From positions 2,604,001 to 2,668,000 of the forward strand of contig NZ_CP071238.1 in NCBI RefSeq assembly GCF_017299535.1: a DNA stretch of 64,000 nt. Reading direction: 5' to 3'. A model generated the notes under the pieces. It worked only from the letters and a program-made list of their open reading frames with translations. It did no database searches and was not told the origin of the DNA. This document shows, in pieces, positions 18,345-27,345 of the stretch (its first letter is position 1; every line of letters starts with the position of its first letter). Made by a program: the position numbers and the translations under genes. The stretch comes from Serratia marcescens subsp. marcescens ATCC 13880 (GTDB lineage Bacteria > Pseudomonadota > Gammaproteobacteria > Enterobacterales > Enterobacteriaceae).

Positions 18345-18818
18345 CTAGCCCCGCGCCGCCGCTTCCAACCCGGCGATGTCGATTTTGCCCATCAGCAGCA
18401 TCGCTTCCGTGACCCGCCGCACACGAGCGGCGTCCGGATCGTTCATCAACTCCGTCAGGCGCCGCGGCACGATCTGCCAGCACAGCCCCCAGCGATCGCG
18501 CAGCCAGCCGCACTGCTCCGCCTCGCCGCCCTCGCTCAAGGCATCCCATAGCCGGTCGACTTCCGCCTGATCGTCACATTCCACCATCACGGAGAAGCTG
18601 TGGTTAAACGGATCCAGCGGCCCGGCTTCGATCGCCGCGTAGCGCTGGTCGCCCAGCGTGAAGGAAGCCAGCTTCACGCTGCCGGCCGGGCCGCTCGGCG
18701 TATCCGCCGGCAGGTCGGAAAACCAGTTCACGGACGAACCGGGGATCAGCGCGACATAGCAATTCAGCGCCGCTTCCATGTCCTTTTCAAACCACAGATG
18801 TTGCGTAATTCTGGCCAT
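18345..18818 (-). CDS. VOC/PhnB-like family protein
   Basis: Soluble protein of 157 residues with the PhnB/3-demethylubiquinone-like glyoxalase fold: MARITQHLWFEKDMEAAL at the start, then FNHSFSVMVECDDQAEVDRLWDAL and GWLRDRWGLCWQIVPRRL. No catalytic role is established for this group. It is directly upstream of the VIT gene (27 bp) and 11 bp downstream of the DUF1428 gene, so these three probably share a transcript. Confidence 0.85.
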   Translation of the reverse strand: MARITQHLWFEKDMEAALNCYVALIPGSSVNWFSDLPADTPSGPAGSVKLASFTLGDQRYAAIEAGPLDPFNHSFSVMVECDDQAEVDRLWDALSEGGEAEQCGWLRDRWGLCWQIVPRRLTELMNDPDAARVRRVTEAMLLMGKIDIAGLEAAARG

Positions 18819-18829
18819 TTGCGCCTCCT

Positions 18830-19180
18830 TTACGCATCGAGGATCGGCGCGAACCCGCCAAAGATCATGCGTTTGCCGTCAAACGGCATCTCGCCCAGCG
18901 CCTTCATGCGCGGATCGTTCATCATTTTCTCGTTGGCGGCGTCGCGCACCGCCTTGGAGGGGTACTCTATCCAACTGAACACCACCACTTCGTCGTCCTG
19001 GGCCTTCACCGCGCCGCGAAAGTCGGTGAGCTTGCCGTCGGGCACGTCATCACCCCAACACTCCACGATGCGCGTGGCGCCAAACTCTTTGAACAGCGGC
19101 GCCGCTGCGGCCGCCAACCGGTGATAGGCCTCCTTGTTGGCGGCCGGCACCGCCACCACAAAACCGTCTACGTATTTCAT
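18830..19180 (-). CDS. DUF1428 family (YbaA-like) protein
   Basis: Small protein of 116 residues beginning MKYVDGFVVAVPAANKEAY and containing VVFSWIEYPSKAVRDAAN, both typical of DUF1428 proteins, which adopt a dimeric alpha/beta-barrel. No function is known to me. Probable first gene of a set with the PhnB-like and VIT genes. Confidence 0.85.
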   Translation of the reverse strand: MKYVDGFVVAVPAANKEAYHRLAAAAAPLFKEFGATRIVECWGDDVPDGKLTDFRGAVKAQDDEVVVFSWIEYPSKAVRDAANEKMMNDPRMKALGEMPFDGKRMIFGGFAPILDA

Positions 19181-19284
19181 CCTGGCATCCTCTTGTCTGA
19201 TTAAGGACAGTCGGTTCAGCGCGGGCGACGTTGCCTGCGCCCCCTACCAGTTTAGACGGCGGGCGCGCAACCCGGATCGGAAGT

Positions 19285-20727
19285 TCAGCGGTCAGGATCG
19301 TTCGGAGGGTAAGATTCCGGCGTGGCGACCCGGTTACGGCCGGCGTTTTTCGCTTTGTATACCGCCAGATCCGCCAGTTTGAGCAGGTCGGCCAGGCTGT
19401 GGCCGGAACCGCCCGGGCAGGTCACCATGCCAATGCTGACGGTGATCTGCAGCGGATGACCCGCCGGCATGGTGATCGATTCCGCCTCAATGCGTTGCCG
19501 CAGCCGTTCGGCCAGCTGCAACCCCTGCTGTGGCTGGCCGAGCGTCGAAACGATAGCGAACTCTTCGCCTCCCATGCGGCCGAACAGGTCACCGACGCTC
19601 AGATCGGCGGCGATCGCGCGGGTAAAGGCCATCAGCGCCTGATCGCCGCCGGCATGGCCAAAACGGTCATTAATCGATTTGAAATAGTCGATATCGAGCA
19701 TCATGACGCACACCAGCTCGCCCTTTTGGTCTATCAACCGTTCGCCGCGCTGCATAAACGCATTGCGCGTCAGCACGTGCGTTAACGCATCGTGATTCGC
19801 CACGTGCTCCAGCGTGCGCAGCAGCGCATTACGCGCATAGTTCATGCTGGCCACGGCGATGGGCCCCAGCGCCAACAGCGCGATGCCCAAACGCATCGAT
19901 ACCGCGTTTTGCAACACTTTCATGTCGAGCGTCGCGCTAAGCAACCCGAAATCGATCGCCAGATGGCACCACAGCACATAAATCAGCACCGCAATCATGG
20001 TGCAGAACAATGAGAAGGACATCGCCAGCCACAGCAGCACCGGCATGGGAAAGATCACCGCCCCGGGGCCGCCGATCAGCACGCTGCACACCGCCGCCAG
20101 CAACAGCAGCGCCAATACCGTGAGTTTTCGTCCCGCGCGCGGCCATTGGCTGCGCTGGGTGAACAGGGCGCCGGCCGCCGCAAGGCGGCGTCGCCAATCG
20201 GCGGGAAACGCCAGAATAAACGGCATCAGCGTGACGTAGTTGGTGAATTCGGACGAGAACCACAGCGCCAGCGAGGTCAGATACGGTCTGCCGAACAGCC
20301 ACTGCGAAGTTGCGGCGCCCACCGCGCCGGTCGCGGCGGCGGCCGCCAGGCAGATGCCGAACAGGTACATGCTGGAGGCGCCACGCTGCAACGTGCGCGC
20401 CGGCGGCGACAGCCGCATGAACAACAGATACCCCACCACGACGCCGGTCAGATTGGCGGCGTTCAGCAGCAGCGCCTTTTGCAGCGAACTGCCGGTCAGC
20501 AGGTCCGCCGCCAGATAGCCCAGCACCGCCATGCCCCAGCCGGCCCGCGTAGCCCACTGTGGCCGCCGCACCAAAACGGCCAGCAGTACGGCGTTCACCG
20601 GCCAGAATATTGCCAAAAAACTGCCGGGACGACTCACGATGCCCAACAGACACAGAGTGAACACCAGCAAAAAAATGATGAGCGCGGGCCAAATTTTCCG
20701 GGTATCGGACAACGAGGTGGTTTGCAT
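19285..20727 (-). CDS. MASE1-GGDEF diguanylate cyclase
   Basis: Protein of 480 residues: an N-terminal MASE1-type membrane sensor of eight or so helices (to about residue 290) followed by a GGDEF domain. The active-site signature is GGEEF at about residues 386-390, which is compatible with cyclic-di-GMP synthesis, preceded by ANHDALTHVLTRNAF and MLDIDYFKSINDRFGHAGGD. The inhibitory RxxD site is not conserved (SVGD occupies that position), so product inhibition at that site is unlikely. I start at 20727 (MQTTSL); 17 more codons are open upstream. Confidence 0.9.
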   Translation of the reverse strand: MQTTSLSDTRKIWPALIIFLLVFTLCLLGIVSRPGSFLAIFWPVNAVLLAVLVRRPQWATRAGWGMAVLGYLAADLLTGSSLQKALLLNAANLTGVVVGYLLFMRLSPPARTLQRGASSMYLFGICLAAAAATGAVGAATSQWLFGRPYLTSLALWFSSEFTNYVTLMPFILAFPADWRRRLAAAGALFTQRSQWPRAGRKLTVLALLLLAAVCSVLIGGPGAVIFPMPVLLWLAMSFSLFCTMIAVLIYVLWCHLAIDFGLLSATLDMKVLQNAVSMRLGIALLALGPIAVASMNYARNALLRTLEHVANHDALTHVLTRNAFMQRGERLIDQKGELVCVMMLDIDYFKSINDRFGHAGGDQALMAFTRAIAADLSVGDLFGRMGGEEFAIVSTLGQPQQGLQLAERLRQRIEAESITMPAGHPLQITVSIGMVTCPGGSGHSLADLLKLADLAVYKAKNAGRNRVATPESYPPNDPDR

Positions 20728-21114
20728 CTTGGATCCAGAGACTTCCGCTAGCGTAAGGTGACAATCTGTTCGTGTCACAACCGTCGACGATGAGGAGAAG
20801 ATAAGCGGCCGACTCGCCTATTATTGCCAGTTTTGCCGGCCCGGACATCTGTTTATTCATCTAGGAAAAATATATTTGTGTATCAATATATTGACAGTAA
20901 TCACCTATCTGGCGAACAAACTGTCGTGACTCTCCCGTCACTACGATCGTTATTGCCACCCAGCCGATTTTTTACCGGCAAAATCGCCGTCTTTTACTGT
21001 AAAGACAAAATTAAATCGTGCAGTGAAGGGATACAGGCATTGCCCACTATTCAAAATGCATAAATGATAATTATAATGATAATCGTTACTATTTATTATT
21101 TTTCACGGAATTAT
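20728..21114. other. Intergenic region between GGDEF gene and TonB receptor
   Basis: The 387 bp carry the divergent promoters of the GGDEF gene and the receptor. The only clear signal is the Fur box at 21062-21090. A 79-codon frame at 20824-21063 lacks a ribosome site and homology and I do not count it. Confidence 0.6.
21062..21090 (+). promoter_or_regulatory. Fur box of the TonB-dependent receptor
   Basis: The 19-mer at 21072-21090 matches the Fur consensus at about 16 of 19 positions, and a second overlapping GATAAT array extends it to 21062. It lies 24 bp before the start codon, where bound Fur-Fe2+ would block expression in iron-rich conditions. Confidence 0.85.
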
Positions 21115-23253
21115 ATGCACCAGTCAGTTCTTCGCCCCCCCACTCAAAGAAATAAAAATCACGTTCTTCACGCGCTGCCCCTGTTTGCCGGTTTGTTCCC
21201 CGTGCTGGCGATCGCCGCCGCGACCGGCGCGAAAACGGAGGAATCCATTACGGTAACCGCCACGGCCCAACCTATCGGCAGCTATAGCGCCGATACCGCT
21301 TCGACCGCCGGCAAGACCGCCGCGCCGATCGCCGAGGTGCCGCAATCGGTCAGCGTCGTCACCTCTCAGGTCATTGACGACTTCCAGGTCAAAAGCGTCA
21401 ATGACGCGATGAAGTTCGTCAGCGGCGTCACCCAGGGCAACACGCTCGGCGGCACGGAGGATGGCTTCGTCAAACGCGGGTTCGGGGTTAACTCCGACGG
21501 CTCGGTCTTCATCGACGGCGTGCGCAGCAACCAGGGGCTGAGCATGGACGCCACCACCGATCGCGTTGAGGTCCTGAAAGGTTCCGCTTCGCTGCTGTAT
21601 GGCATCCTCAGCCCCGGCGGCGTCATCAACCTGATCAGCAAAAAACCGCAGTATGACTGGAACACCCGCATCAGCGGCGCCACCAACAGTGTTGGCGGTG
21701 GCAGCGGCAGCGTCGATGTGACCGGCCCGCTGGGCGGCGGCTTCGCCTTTCGCCTGATCGCCGAACGCCAGCACGCAGATTACTGGCGCAATTTCGGCAG
21801 CGACGAACACACGCTGATCGCCCCCTCGCTCAGTTGGTTCGGCGACCAGGCTTCCTTTAACATCGCCTACAGCGAATACAAGTACGACATTCCTTACGAT
21901 CGCGGCACCGCATTTATCGACGGCAAGCCGGTCGATGTGCCCTATAACCGCCGCTTGGATGACTACGCTAACCACGCCTGGGGCAAGAACAAACGTCTGA
22001 ACGCCCATTATGAGTACGCGCTGGATCCGATCTGGACGACCCGCTTCAACTACGCCTGGCTGCAACGCCGTTACGACAGCAACGAAGTGCGCGCCACCGC
22101 GGTCGACACCACGACCGGCATCGTCTCGCGCCGCGCCGACGCCAACCGCGGTTTCAATCATCAAACCCACTATTACTCCTGGGATCTGACCGGCTCGCCG
22201 CAGCTGTTCGGCATGCAGCACGACCTGCTGCTGGGCGTGGACTACGAGAAGAATCAGACCTACAAAGCCTATTCCTATCGCGGCAAGGTCTCGAAGACCT
22301 TCAACATGTACGATCCTGTGTATGGCGAAACGCCGGTCACCGACAGCACCACTTACAGTGACGCGTCAAGCAACCTGCGCGCCACGCTGTTCAGCCGTTC
22401 CCTGTACGCCAAGGACAGCATTCATCTCACCGATCAATGGATCGCGGTGCTGGGCGCGCGCTATCAGTCGTATTATCAGAACAACAGCAACGGTTTCCAG
22501 AAACCGAAAAATACGCTCAATGACAAAGATGACCAGTTTTTGCCGCAGGCGGGGTTGGTGTATAAGCTGACGCCGAGTCTGTCGCTGTACGGCAATTACA
22601 GCCGTTCGTTCACGCCGTCCACCGCTATCGACGACAATGGCGACGTCGCCACGCCGGAAACCGGCACCACCTATGAGGTGGGCGGAAAATGGCAGATCAC
22701 CCCGGCGTTTGACGCCACGCTGGCGCTCTATCGCATCGATGAAAGCAACATGTCGATCTTTATCAACGGCGTGACCCGCAGCATCCCCAAAGCGCGTTCC
22801 ACCGGTGTCGAACTGGAGTTGAACGGCGAAGTGGCGCGCAACTGGGATCTCACCGCCAACTACAGCTACGACAAAACCGAAATTGTCGAAGACAACCTCA
22901 ACCCGGACAACGTCGGCAATCGGCTGGTCAACGCCCCAACCAACATGGGCGGCCTGTACCTCAGCCACCGCATGACATTGCCGGTGGTGCCCGGCGAGGT
23001 GCGCATTGGCGGCGGCGCGCGCTACGTCGGCCGCCGCGCCGGCGATCCGGAGAACAGTTTCACCATGCCGGCCTATACCGTGGCGGATGCCTTTGTCGCC
23101 TGGGACAGCAAGCTGCTGGGGAAACATACTCAGCTGAAACTGAATGTGAAAAACCTGTTCAACCGCGAATACTATGCCTCCAGCGCCGGTAACTTACGCG
23201 TGATTGAGGGTGAACCGCGCAGCCTGAGCCTGCAGGCGACGGTCGATTTCTAA
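21115..23253 (+). CDS. TonB-dependent siderophore receptor
   Basis: Outer-membrane receptor of 712 residues: signal peptide, a TonB-box-like ESITVTAT, the plug domain (about 60-165: IAEVPQSVSVVTSQVIDD, DRVEVLKGSASLLYG, GGVINLISKKP) and a 22-strand barrel ending in LQATVDF with the expected terminal Phe. It resembles the FhuA/FhuE/FcuA group that takes hydroxamate siderophores, but I cannot name the ligand. No synthesis or inner-membrane transport genes are adjacent. A strong Fur box controls it. The ATG at 21115 follows ACGGA; the frame extends 17 codons upstream through the Fur box. Confidence 0.9.
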   Translation: MHQSVLRPPTQRNKNHVLHALPLFAGLFPVLAIAAATGAKTEESITVTATAQPIGSYSADTASTAGKTAAPIAEVPQSVSVVTSQVIDDFQVKSVNDAMKFVSGVTQGNTLGGTEDGFVKRGFGVNSDGSVFIDGVRSNQGLSMDATTDRVEVLKGSASLLYGILSPGGVINLISKKPQYDWNTRISGATNSVGGGSGSVDVTGPLGGGFAFRLIAERQHADYWRNFGSDEHTLIAPSLSWFGDQASFNIAYSEYKYDIPYDRGTAFIDGKPVDVPYNRRLDDYANHAWGKNKRLNAHYEYALDPIWTTRFNYAWLQRRYDSNEVRATAVDTTTGIVSRRADANRGFNHQTHYYSWDLTGSPQLFGMQHDLLLGVDYEKNQTYKAYSYRGKVSKTFNMYDPVYGETPVTDSTTYSDASSNLRATLFSRSLYAKDSIHLTDQWIAVLGARYQSYYQNNSNGFQKPKNTLNDKDDQFLPQAGLVYKLTPSLSLYGNYSRSFTPSTAIDDNGDVATPETGTTYEVGGKWQITPAFDATLALYRIDESNMSIFINGVTRSIPKARSTGVELELNGEVARNWDLTANYSYDKTEIVEDNLNPDNVGNRLVNAPTNMGGLYLSHRMTLPVVPGEVRIGGGARYVGRRAGDPENSFTMPAYTVADAFVAWDSKLLGKHTQLKLNVKNLFNREYYASSAGNLRVIEGEPRSLSLQATVDF

Positions 23254-23303
23254 CCTGTCACGCCTTGGGCGCCGTTTGGCGCCCGTTTTCTTTGCGCCAG
23301 CCC

Positions 23304-24119
23304 TCAAAACGCCTTGCGACATATCACACCGGCGAGAAAATCCAACAGCGCGCGGTTGAACAATGCCGGCCGCTGCAGCGGCGCGAAGTGGCTGACACCC
23401 GGCAGCGTCACCAGACGGGCGCCGGGGATGCTGTTGCTCAGGTAGGCGGCATGTTCGGCGCGGATAAACTCATCGTGTTCGCTGTGAACAACCGTCACCG
23501 GCACGCGAATGGCCGCCAAATCCTGTGCGCGGTAGTCCGGCTGGCTGCTCATCATCAGGCTCACGGCGGCGACGAACGCCTCGAAATCGTCCGGCGTCGG
23601 CGACAAGGCGGCATAGTCCTGCGCATGGCGCGCAAAACAGCGCTCAACGATGGGGTTGGACGCGGGCGGTTTAACGCCGCTGGCGTCCATATTACAGCCG
23701 AAGAAAAAAACGCCGTCCACCCGCTGCGGCGCCCGGTGGGCGGCGATAAGCGCAACACAGGCGCCATCGCTCCAGCCCGCCAGCGCGGCGTGCGGGATCC
23801 GCAACGCGTCCATTACCGCCAACAGATCATCGGCCATGCGATCGTAACGGTATGGCCGGGCGTCGCGCGTGCTGCGCCCGTGCCCGCGGCTGTCGATGAC
23901 CAGCACGCCATACCCGGCGGCCAGCAGCGCCGGCAGTTGATACCCCCAGTTGCCGCTGTGGCCCAGGCCGCCATGCAGCAGGATCACCGTCGGGTCAGCG
24001 CCATAGACCGCATACCAGATGTGTGCGCCGTCGTGTTCGACAAAACCCTGCCAGGAACCGGGCGGCAACGGCGGCGCGCCCTGCGCGGCAAAGCGGGTCA
24101 AATCGTCGTCGGTTTGCAT
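23304..24119 (-). CDS. Alpha/beta hydrolase
   Basis: Protein of 271 residues with the alpha/beta hydrolase core: oxyanion motif LLHGGLGHSGNW, the nucleophile elbow GWSDGA (Ser), and the Asp and His in VVHSEHDEF and GVSHFAPL. It is cytosolic (no signal peptide). The substrate cannot be predicted. GGGGAG precedes the ATG at 24119, which is therefore preferred over the long in-frame upstream extension. Confidence 0.85.
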   Translation of the reverse strand: MQTDDDLTRFAAQGAPPLPPGSWQGFVEHDGAHIWYAVYGADPTVILLHGGLGHSGNWGYQLPALLAAGYGVLVIDSRGHGRSTRDARPYRYDRMADDLLAVMDALRIPHAALAGWSDGACVALIAAHRAPQRVDGVFFFGCNMDASGVKPPASNPIVERCFARHAQDYAALSPTPDDFEAFVAAVSLMMSSQPDYRAQDLAAIRVPVTVVHSEHDEFIRAEHAAYLSNSIPGARLVTLPGVSHFAPLQRPALFNRALLDFLAGVICRKAF

Positions 24120-24248
24120 CTTTCTCCCCTCATTCGCCGAGGTTGAGCATCGACACGGCATCAAGGGAGTATAGATCGCAGCGGCGAACGGTGCCGTTCG
24201 CTTTCCCTGCATATACTTAAAGGAGGAATCGCAATGGAGGACGGTGAG

Positions 24249-24416
24249 ATGAAGAAGATAATTCTCGTGTTTTTGACGTTGATGCTGAGCGGTTGTATCG
24301 GCGGCGGCGGCGGCCCATCGAATGCGCCTTCGGCATCGCCGAATGAACCTTACACCTGCACCAAATCCAGCGCCAACAGCGACTGCTCGCAATCGGTGGA
24401 GCCGTCGATGTACTAG
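24249..24416 (+). CDS. Small lipoprotein
   Basis: Lipoprotein precursor of 55 residues: basic n-region MKK, hydrophobic core IILVFLTLM and the lipobox LSGC, then GGGGG and a Ser/Pro-rich tail with two Cys (TCTK, SDCS) that could pair by a disulfide. Residue +2 after the Cys is Ile, so outer-membrane sorting is expected. Two starts compete: the ATG at 24249 with GGAGG eight bases upstream, and an ATG at 24234 with AAAGGAGG seven bases upstream, which would add MEDGE before the signal peptide. Function unknown. Confidence 0.7.
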   Translation: MKKIILVFLTLMLSGCIGGGGGPSNAPSASPNEPYTCTKSSANSDCSQSVEPSMY

Positions 24417-24424
24417 CCACGTTC

Positions 24425-24450
24425 GGCGGGCCGTCGCTTAACGGCCCGCC
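24425..24450. terminator. Hairpin between convergent genes
   Basis: Ten-bp perfect stem GGCGGGCCGT / ACGGCCCGCC with a six-base loop, between the convergent lipoprotein and DUF3772 channel genes. It lacks a T tract, so termination strength is uncertain. Confidence 0.5.
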
Positions 24451-24464
24451 GCCTCAGACCGGTG

Positions 24465-26915
24465 CTAGGAGGAGTGTTCCTCTTCGTTGGCCTGATACCG
24501 CGTCGCCTGCTGTTTCATAAACACCACTTCTTGCGGGCTGGACAGGCTCACTTCCTGCGCGCGCAGCAGCTTGAGGATATTGAACAGCAGTTCGCTCTTG
24601 GTGGCGCCGACCATGCGCGGGCTCGGCACGTAGCCGGTCACGCTCAGGATAATGCCGTCTGGCCCCAGTTGGCTAAAGCGCACGTAAGGCGCCGGCGTAT
24701 CCAGAATGGTTTCGTACTCGTTATAGGCGCTGAGCAAGATATTGCGCACCTGCTCCGGATCGATGGAGGTCGGGAACGTCAACGCGATGGTCACTACCCC
24801 TTGCGCGTTGCCCATGGTGGCGTTGCGCACGTTCTGCGAGATCAGCTGCGAGTTCGGTACGATCATGGTGGAACGGTCGCTGAGCTGGATTTCGGTGGCG
24901 CGCACGTTGATGCGCCGCACGTCGCCTTCCACGCCGCCGATGCCGATCATATCCCCGACCTTCACCGGGCGCTCGGTCAGCAGGATCAGGCCGGAAATAA
25001 AGTTCTTCACGATCTCCTGTAAACCGAAACCGATGCCGACCGACAGAGCGCTGACGATCCACGCCAGGTTGCTCCACTGGATGCCCAGCGCCGCCAGGGT
25101 GATCAGAATCACCAGCACATAGCCGATATTGCTGAACAGCGTCACCAGCGAGGCGCGGATGCCGACGTCCGAAATGGTTTTCGGCAACAGCTCAGAGCCT
25201 AGCCAGCGCCGCACCGCGCGCAGAATGTAGATGCCGATCGCCAGGCAGATCACGGCGTTGAGCAGGTTGCCGGGCACGATGTTGAAACGCTGCAACCCTT
25301 CGCCGGTCAGGATGGAGACGATTTTCTCCATCAGCGAGCCCGGCGTGGTGCTGCCGAACGAACCGTTGAACAACGCGACAATCATCAACAGCAACAGCGA
25401 ACATTTGGCCAGCGCGGTGGTGATGATCGACATCTGTTCCAGGTGGCGGTCCTTGAAGCTGAGCGTTTTCTTCAGCATCTTGCCGCTGACGGTCTGCGGC
25501 GAAAACAGCGCGGCGCACAGGTCAGTGGCGAACAGCACCATGAAGTAGAACGCCATCAGCACCAGCACCACCCAGATCAGCTGGTAGGTCAGGAAACGGG
25601 CGAAGGCGATGTAGCCGATGAGCAGGGAAAGCAGGATCACCACCGAACAGACCAGGGTGACGATGTGCACCAGCCCGCCGACCAGCGTGCGTTTTTCCAG
25701 GTGCGCGCCCTGCTGCTCCAGACGGCGACGAATGCGCTGGCCGCGCAGCGGCGCCGCCAGCAGCACCATGCCGATCAGCCCCGCCACCAGGCCATTGCCG
25801 AAGATGGTGGTGGCCAATGAGGCGCTAACGACGTTGTTGATCAGTTCCACGGTGCCGAACGCCAGCGCCAGACCGGCCAGCAGCGGCGAGAAGTAACGCA
25901 GCCCGGCGGCCACTTCATTGTCCAGCGAAGCCAGACGCCACGACGGACGATTCAGCGACAGCGCCGCACGCCCCAACCCGGCGATCAGCGCGCAGAAAAT
26001 CCCCAGACGGTTAAAGCCTTCGGCGAAGTCTTCCAGCATCACCGGCAGCGGCTGCACGCGGATAAAGACGTAATACAGCAGGTTCAGCGCGATCGAGGTA
26101 GTGAATACCGTCACCGCCACGGTGGTGATCGCCATAAAGCTGCGACGCAGGCGCCCGTCCGGCAGGAAGCGAATGCTGACCCAGGCAAGGAAACGCTCGG
26201 ACAAATAGCGCCCCCAGGACCAGACGATCACCGCCAGCGCCAGCAGCGCCAGCGTGCCGTAACGCCATTCATCCTGCCAACTGGCGTCCCAGGCCGCTTT
26301 CATCTCGGCATTGAACTGGTCCAGCCGCTGCACATCATCCGCTGACGGCTGCACCACCGGCGTCCAGAATTTGACGCCCAAAATGCTGCCGGTGTTCAGC
26401 GCCAGCTGGGTTTTGAACGCCACCCGGCGCAGATCGCTGATCTGCTGGCCCAGGTCGAAGGCGCTGGTCTTGATGGCCTGCGCGCGTTTTACCGCATCGT
26501 CCAACTGCTTCTTGCTGTTGTTCAGCGCATTGCGCTGCTGGGCGACGGCCGGGGTTTCCGGCAGCGCGCCCGCCGCCGGGGCCGGCCCCAGCACGTCCAG
26601 CTGCGCCTGCAGTTTTTCCTGCAGCGGCTGCAGATCGGTAGCGAGTTTGTCCATGCTGGCGACCAGATCGTCCGTCGCCAACCGCAGCTTGCTGAGCTGG
26701 GTGTCGGTCGTCGCTTTGGAAACCAGCTGCTTCATGCTGTCCAACTGCTTTTGCGCGGTTTTCAGCTGCGTAGCGGGATCGGGCGCGCTTTCAGCGGCGG
26801 GATCATCCTGAGTGGCGGCGACGGCGCCGAACGGCGTCAGCTGCAAACCCAACAGCAATAATAACAACAGGAGGAACGGGCGAGGCTTTAACATAAATTC
26901 AGTGCTCAGCATCAT
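24465..26915 (-). CDS. DUF3772 mechanosensitive channel, MscS family
   Basis: Protein of 816 residues: signal peptide (MLKPRPFLLLLLLLL), a periplasmic helical DUF3772 region with coiled-coil character (about 45-200), around eleven membrane helices, and a C-terminal MscS domain with the pore-lining helix (SALSVGIGFGLQEIVKNFIS) and the beta domain (LLTERPVKVGDMIGIGGVEGDV, TMIVPNSQL). It should open under membrane tension in hypo-osmotic shock. Start alternatives are 26915 and 26894; the latter gives a cleaner signal peptide but neither has a strong ribosome site. Confidence 0.88.
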   Translation of the reverse strand: MMLSTEFMLKPRPFLLLLLLLLGLQLTPFGAVAATQDDPAAESAPDPATQLKTAQKQLDSMKQLVSKATTDTQLSKLRLATDDLVASMDKLATDLQPLQEKLQAQLDVLGPAPAAGALPETPAVAQQRNALNNSKKQLDDAVKRAQAIKTSAFDLGQQISDLRRVAFKTQLALNTGSILGVKFWTPVVQPSADDVQRLDQFNAEMKAAWDASWQDEWRYGTLALLALAVIVWSWGRYLSERFLAWVSIRFLPDGRLRRSFMAITTVAVTVFTTSIALNLLYYVFIRVQPLPVMLEDFAEGFNRLGIFCALIAGLGRAALSLNRPSWRLASLDNEVAAGLRYFSPLLAGLALAFGTVELINNVVSASLATTIFGNGLVAGLIGMVLLAAPLRGQRIRRRLEQQGAHLEKRTLVGGLVHIVTLVCSVVILLSLLIGYIAFARFLTYQLIWVVLVLMAFYFMVLFATDLCAALFSPQTVSGKMLKKTLSFKDRHLEQMSIITTALAKCSLLLLMIVALFNGSFGSTTPGSLMEKIVSILTGEGLQRFNIVPGNLLNAVICLAIGIYILRAVRRWLGSELLPKTISDVGIRASLVTLFSNIGYVLVILITLAALGIQWSNLAWIVSALSVGIGFGLQEIVKNFISGLILLTERPVKVGDMIGIGGVEGDVRRINVRATEIQLSDRSTMIVPNSQLISQNVRNATMGNAQGVVTIALTFPTSIDPEQVRNILLSAYNEYETILDTPAPYVRFSQLGPDGIILSVTGYVPSPRMVGATKSELLFNILKLLRAQEVSLSSPQEVVFMKQQATRYQANEEEHSS

Positions 26916-27098
26916 TATCTGATAGACAGACGAACAGGCGGCGGATGAACCGTCGCTTAACCATAAACGCTAATTATAATAGCTGCTTAATGTCGGCCGA
27001 AATACCGTAATTATTCCCATTGTGTGCCACGCGCCCGCGCTCGCCTTAGCTTGCTGATTATTCAGGCGCTTTTACTGGCGGCGCGGCGTAAAGCGCTC

Positions 27099-27104
27099 TA
27101 TACT
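27099..27104 (+). promoter_or_regulatory. -10 element of the ABC-F leader transcript
   Basis: TATACT, 43 bases before the leader ORF. No convincing -35 at 16-18 bp is visible, so the promoter is tentative. Confidence 0.35.
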
Positions 27105-27146
27105 CCTGCCACCGATTAACCTGCAACCAATAAAAGGAGACTTACT

Positions 27147-27230
27147 ATGCTGACGTGTGAATTGGTTTTTCACTCACACTTCTTTGGTAATCGTCGCCGC
27201 TCAAGCATTACCGGTATCGTGCTGCGATAA
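27147..27230 (+). CDS. 27-residue leader peptide of the ABC-F gene
   Basis: Open frame of 27 codons (begins MLTCELVFHSHFFGN, then RRRSSITGIVLR) with AAAGGAGA six to seven bases before its ATG. It precedes the ABC-F gene by 112 bases, and its 3' half overlaps the left arms of several alternative RNA stems. This is the arrangement of regulatory peptides whose translation, or stalling on an inhibited ribosome, alters folding of the downstream RNA. The sequence is not one I know. The role is inference from position. Confidence 0.6.
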   Translation: MLTCELVFHSHFFGNRRRSSITGIVLR

Positions 27231-27345
27231 CCCAGCTTGAGCGAAGCTTACTAAAATCCAGGATCTTCCCTCCGGCTTACCGGGTTGTCGTCAGCGATGT
27301 TTGACGATAGGCATTGCCATGCCTGTAACTCTTGAGTAAGCAATG
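27198..27345 (+). promoter_or_regulatory. Attenuator-like RNA region before the ABC-F gene
   Basis: Pairings seen: CGCTCAAGC (27198-27206) with GCTTGAGCG (27235-27243); CCGGTA (27211-27216) with TACCGG (27278-27283), mutually exclusive with the first hairpin's interior; and CATTGC (27312-27317) with GCAATG (27340-27345), which buries the ABC-F start codon. Such competing stems fit translational attenuation driven by the leader ORF. Confidence 0.5.

Noticed and set aside
20824..21063. 79-codon frame before the TonB receptor
   Set aside because: No ribosome site or homology, and it occupies the promoter and Fur region.
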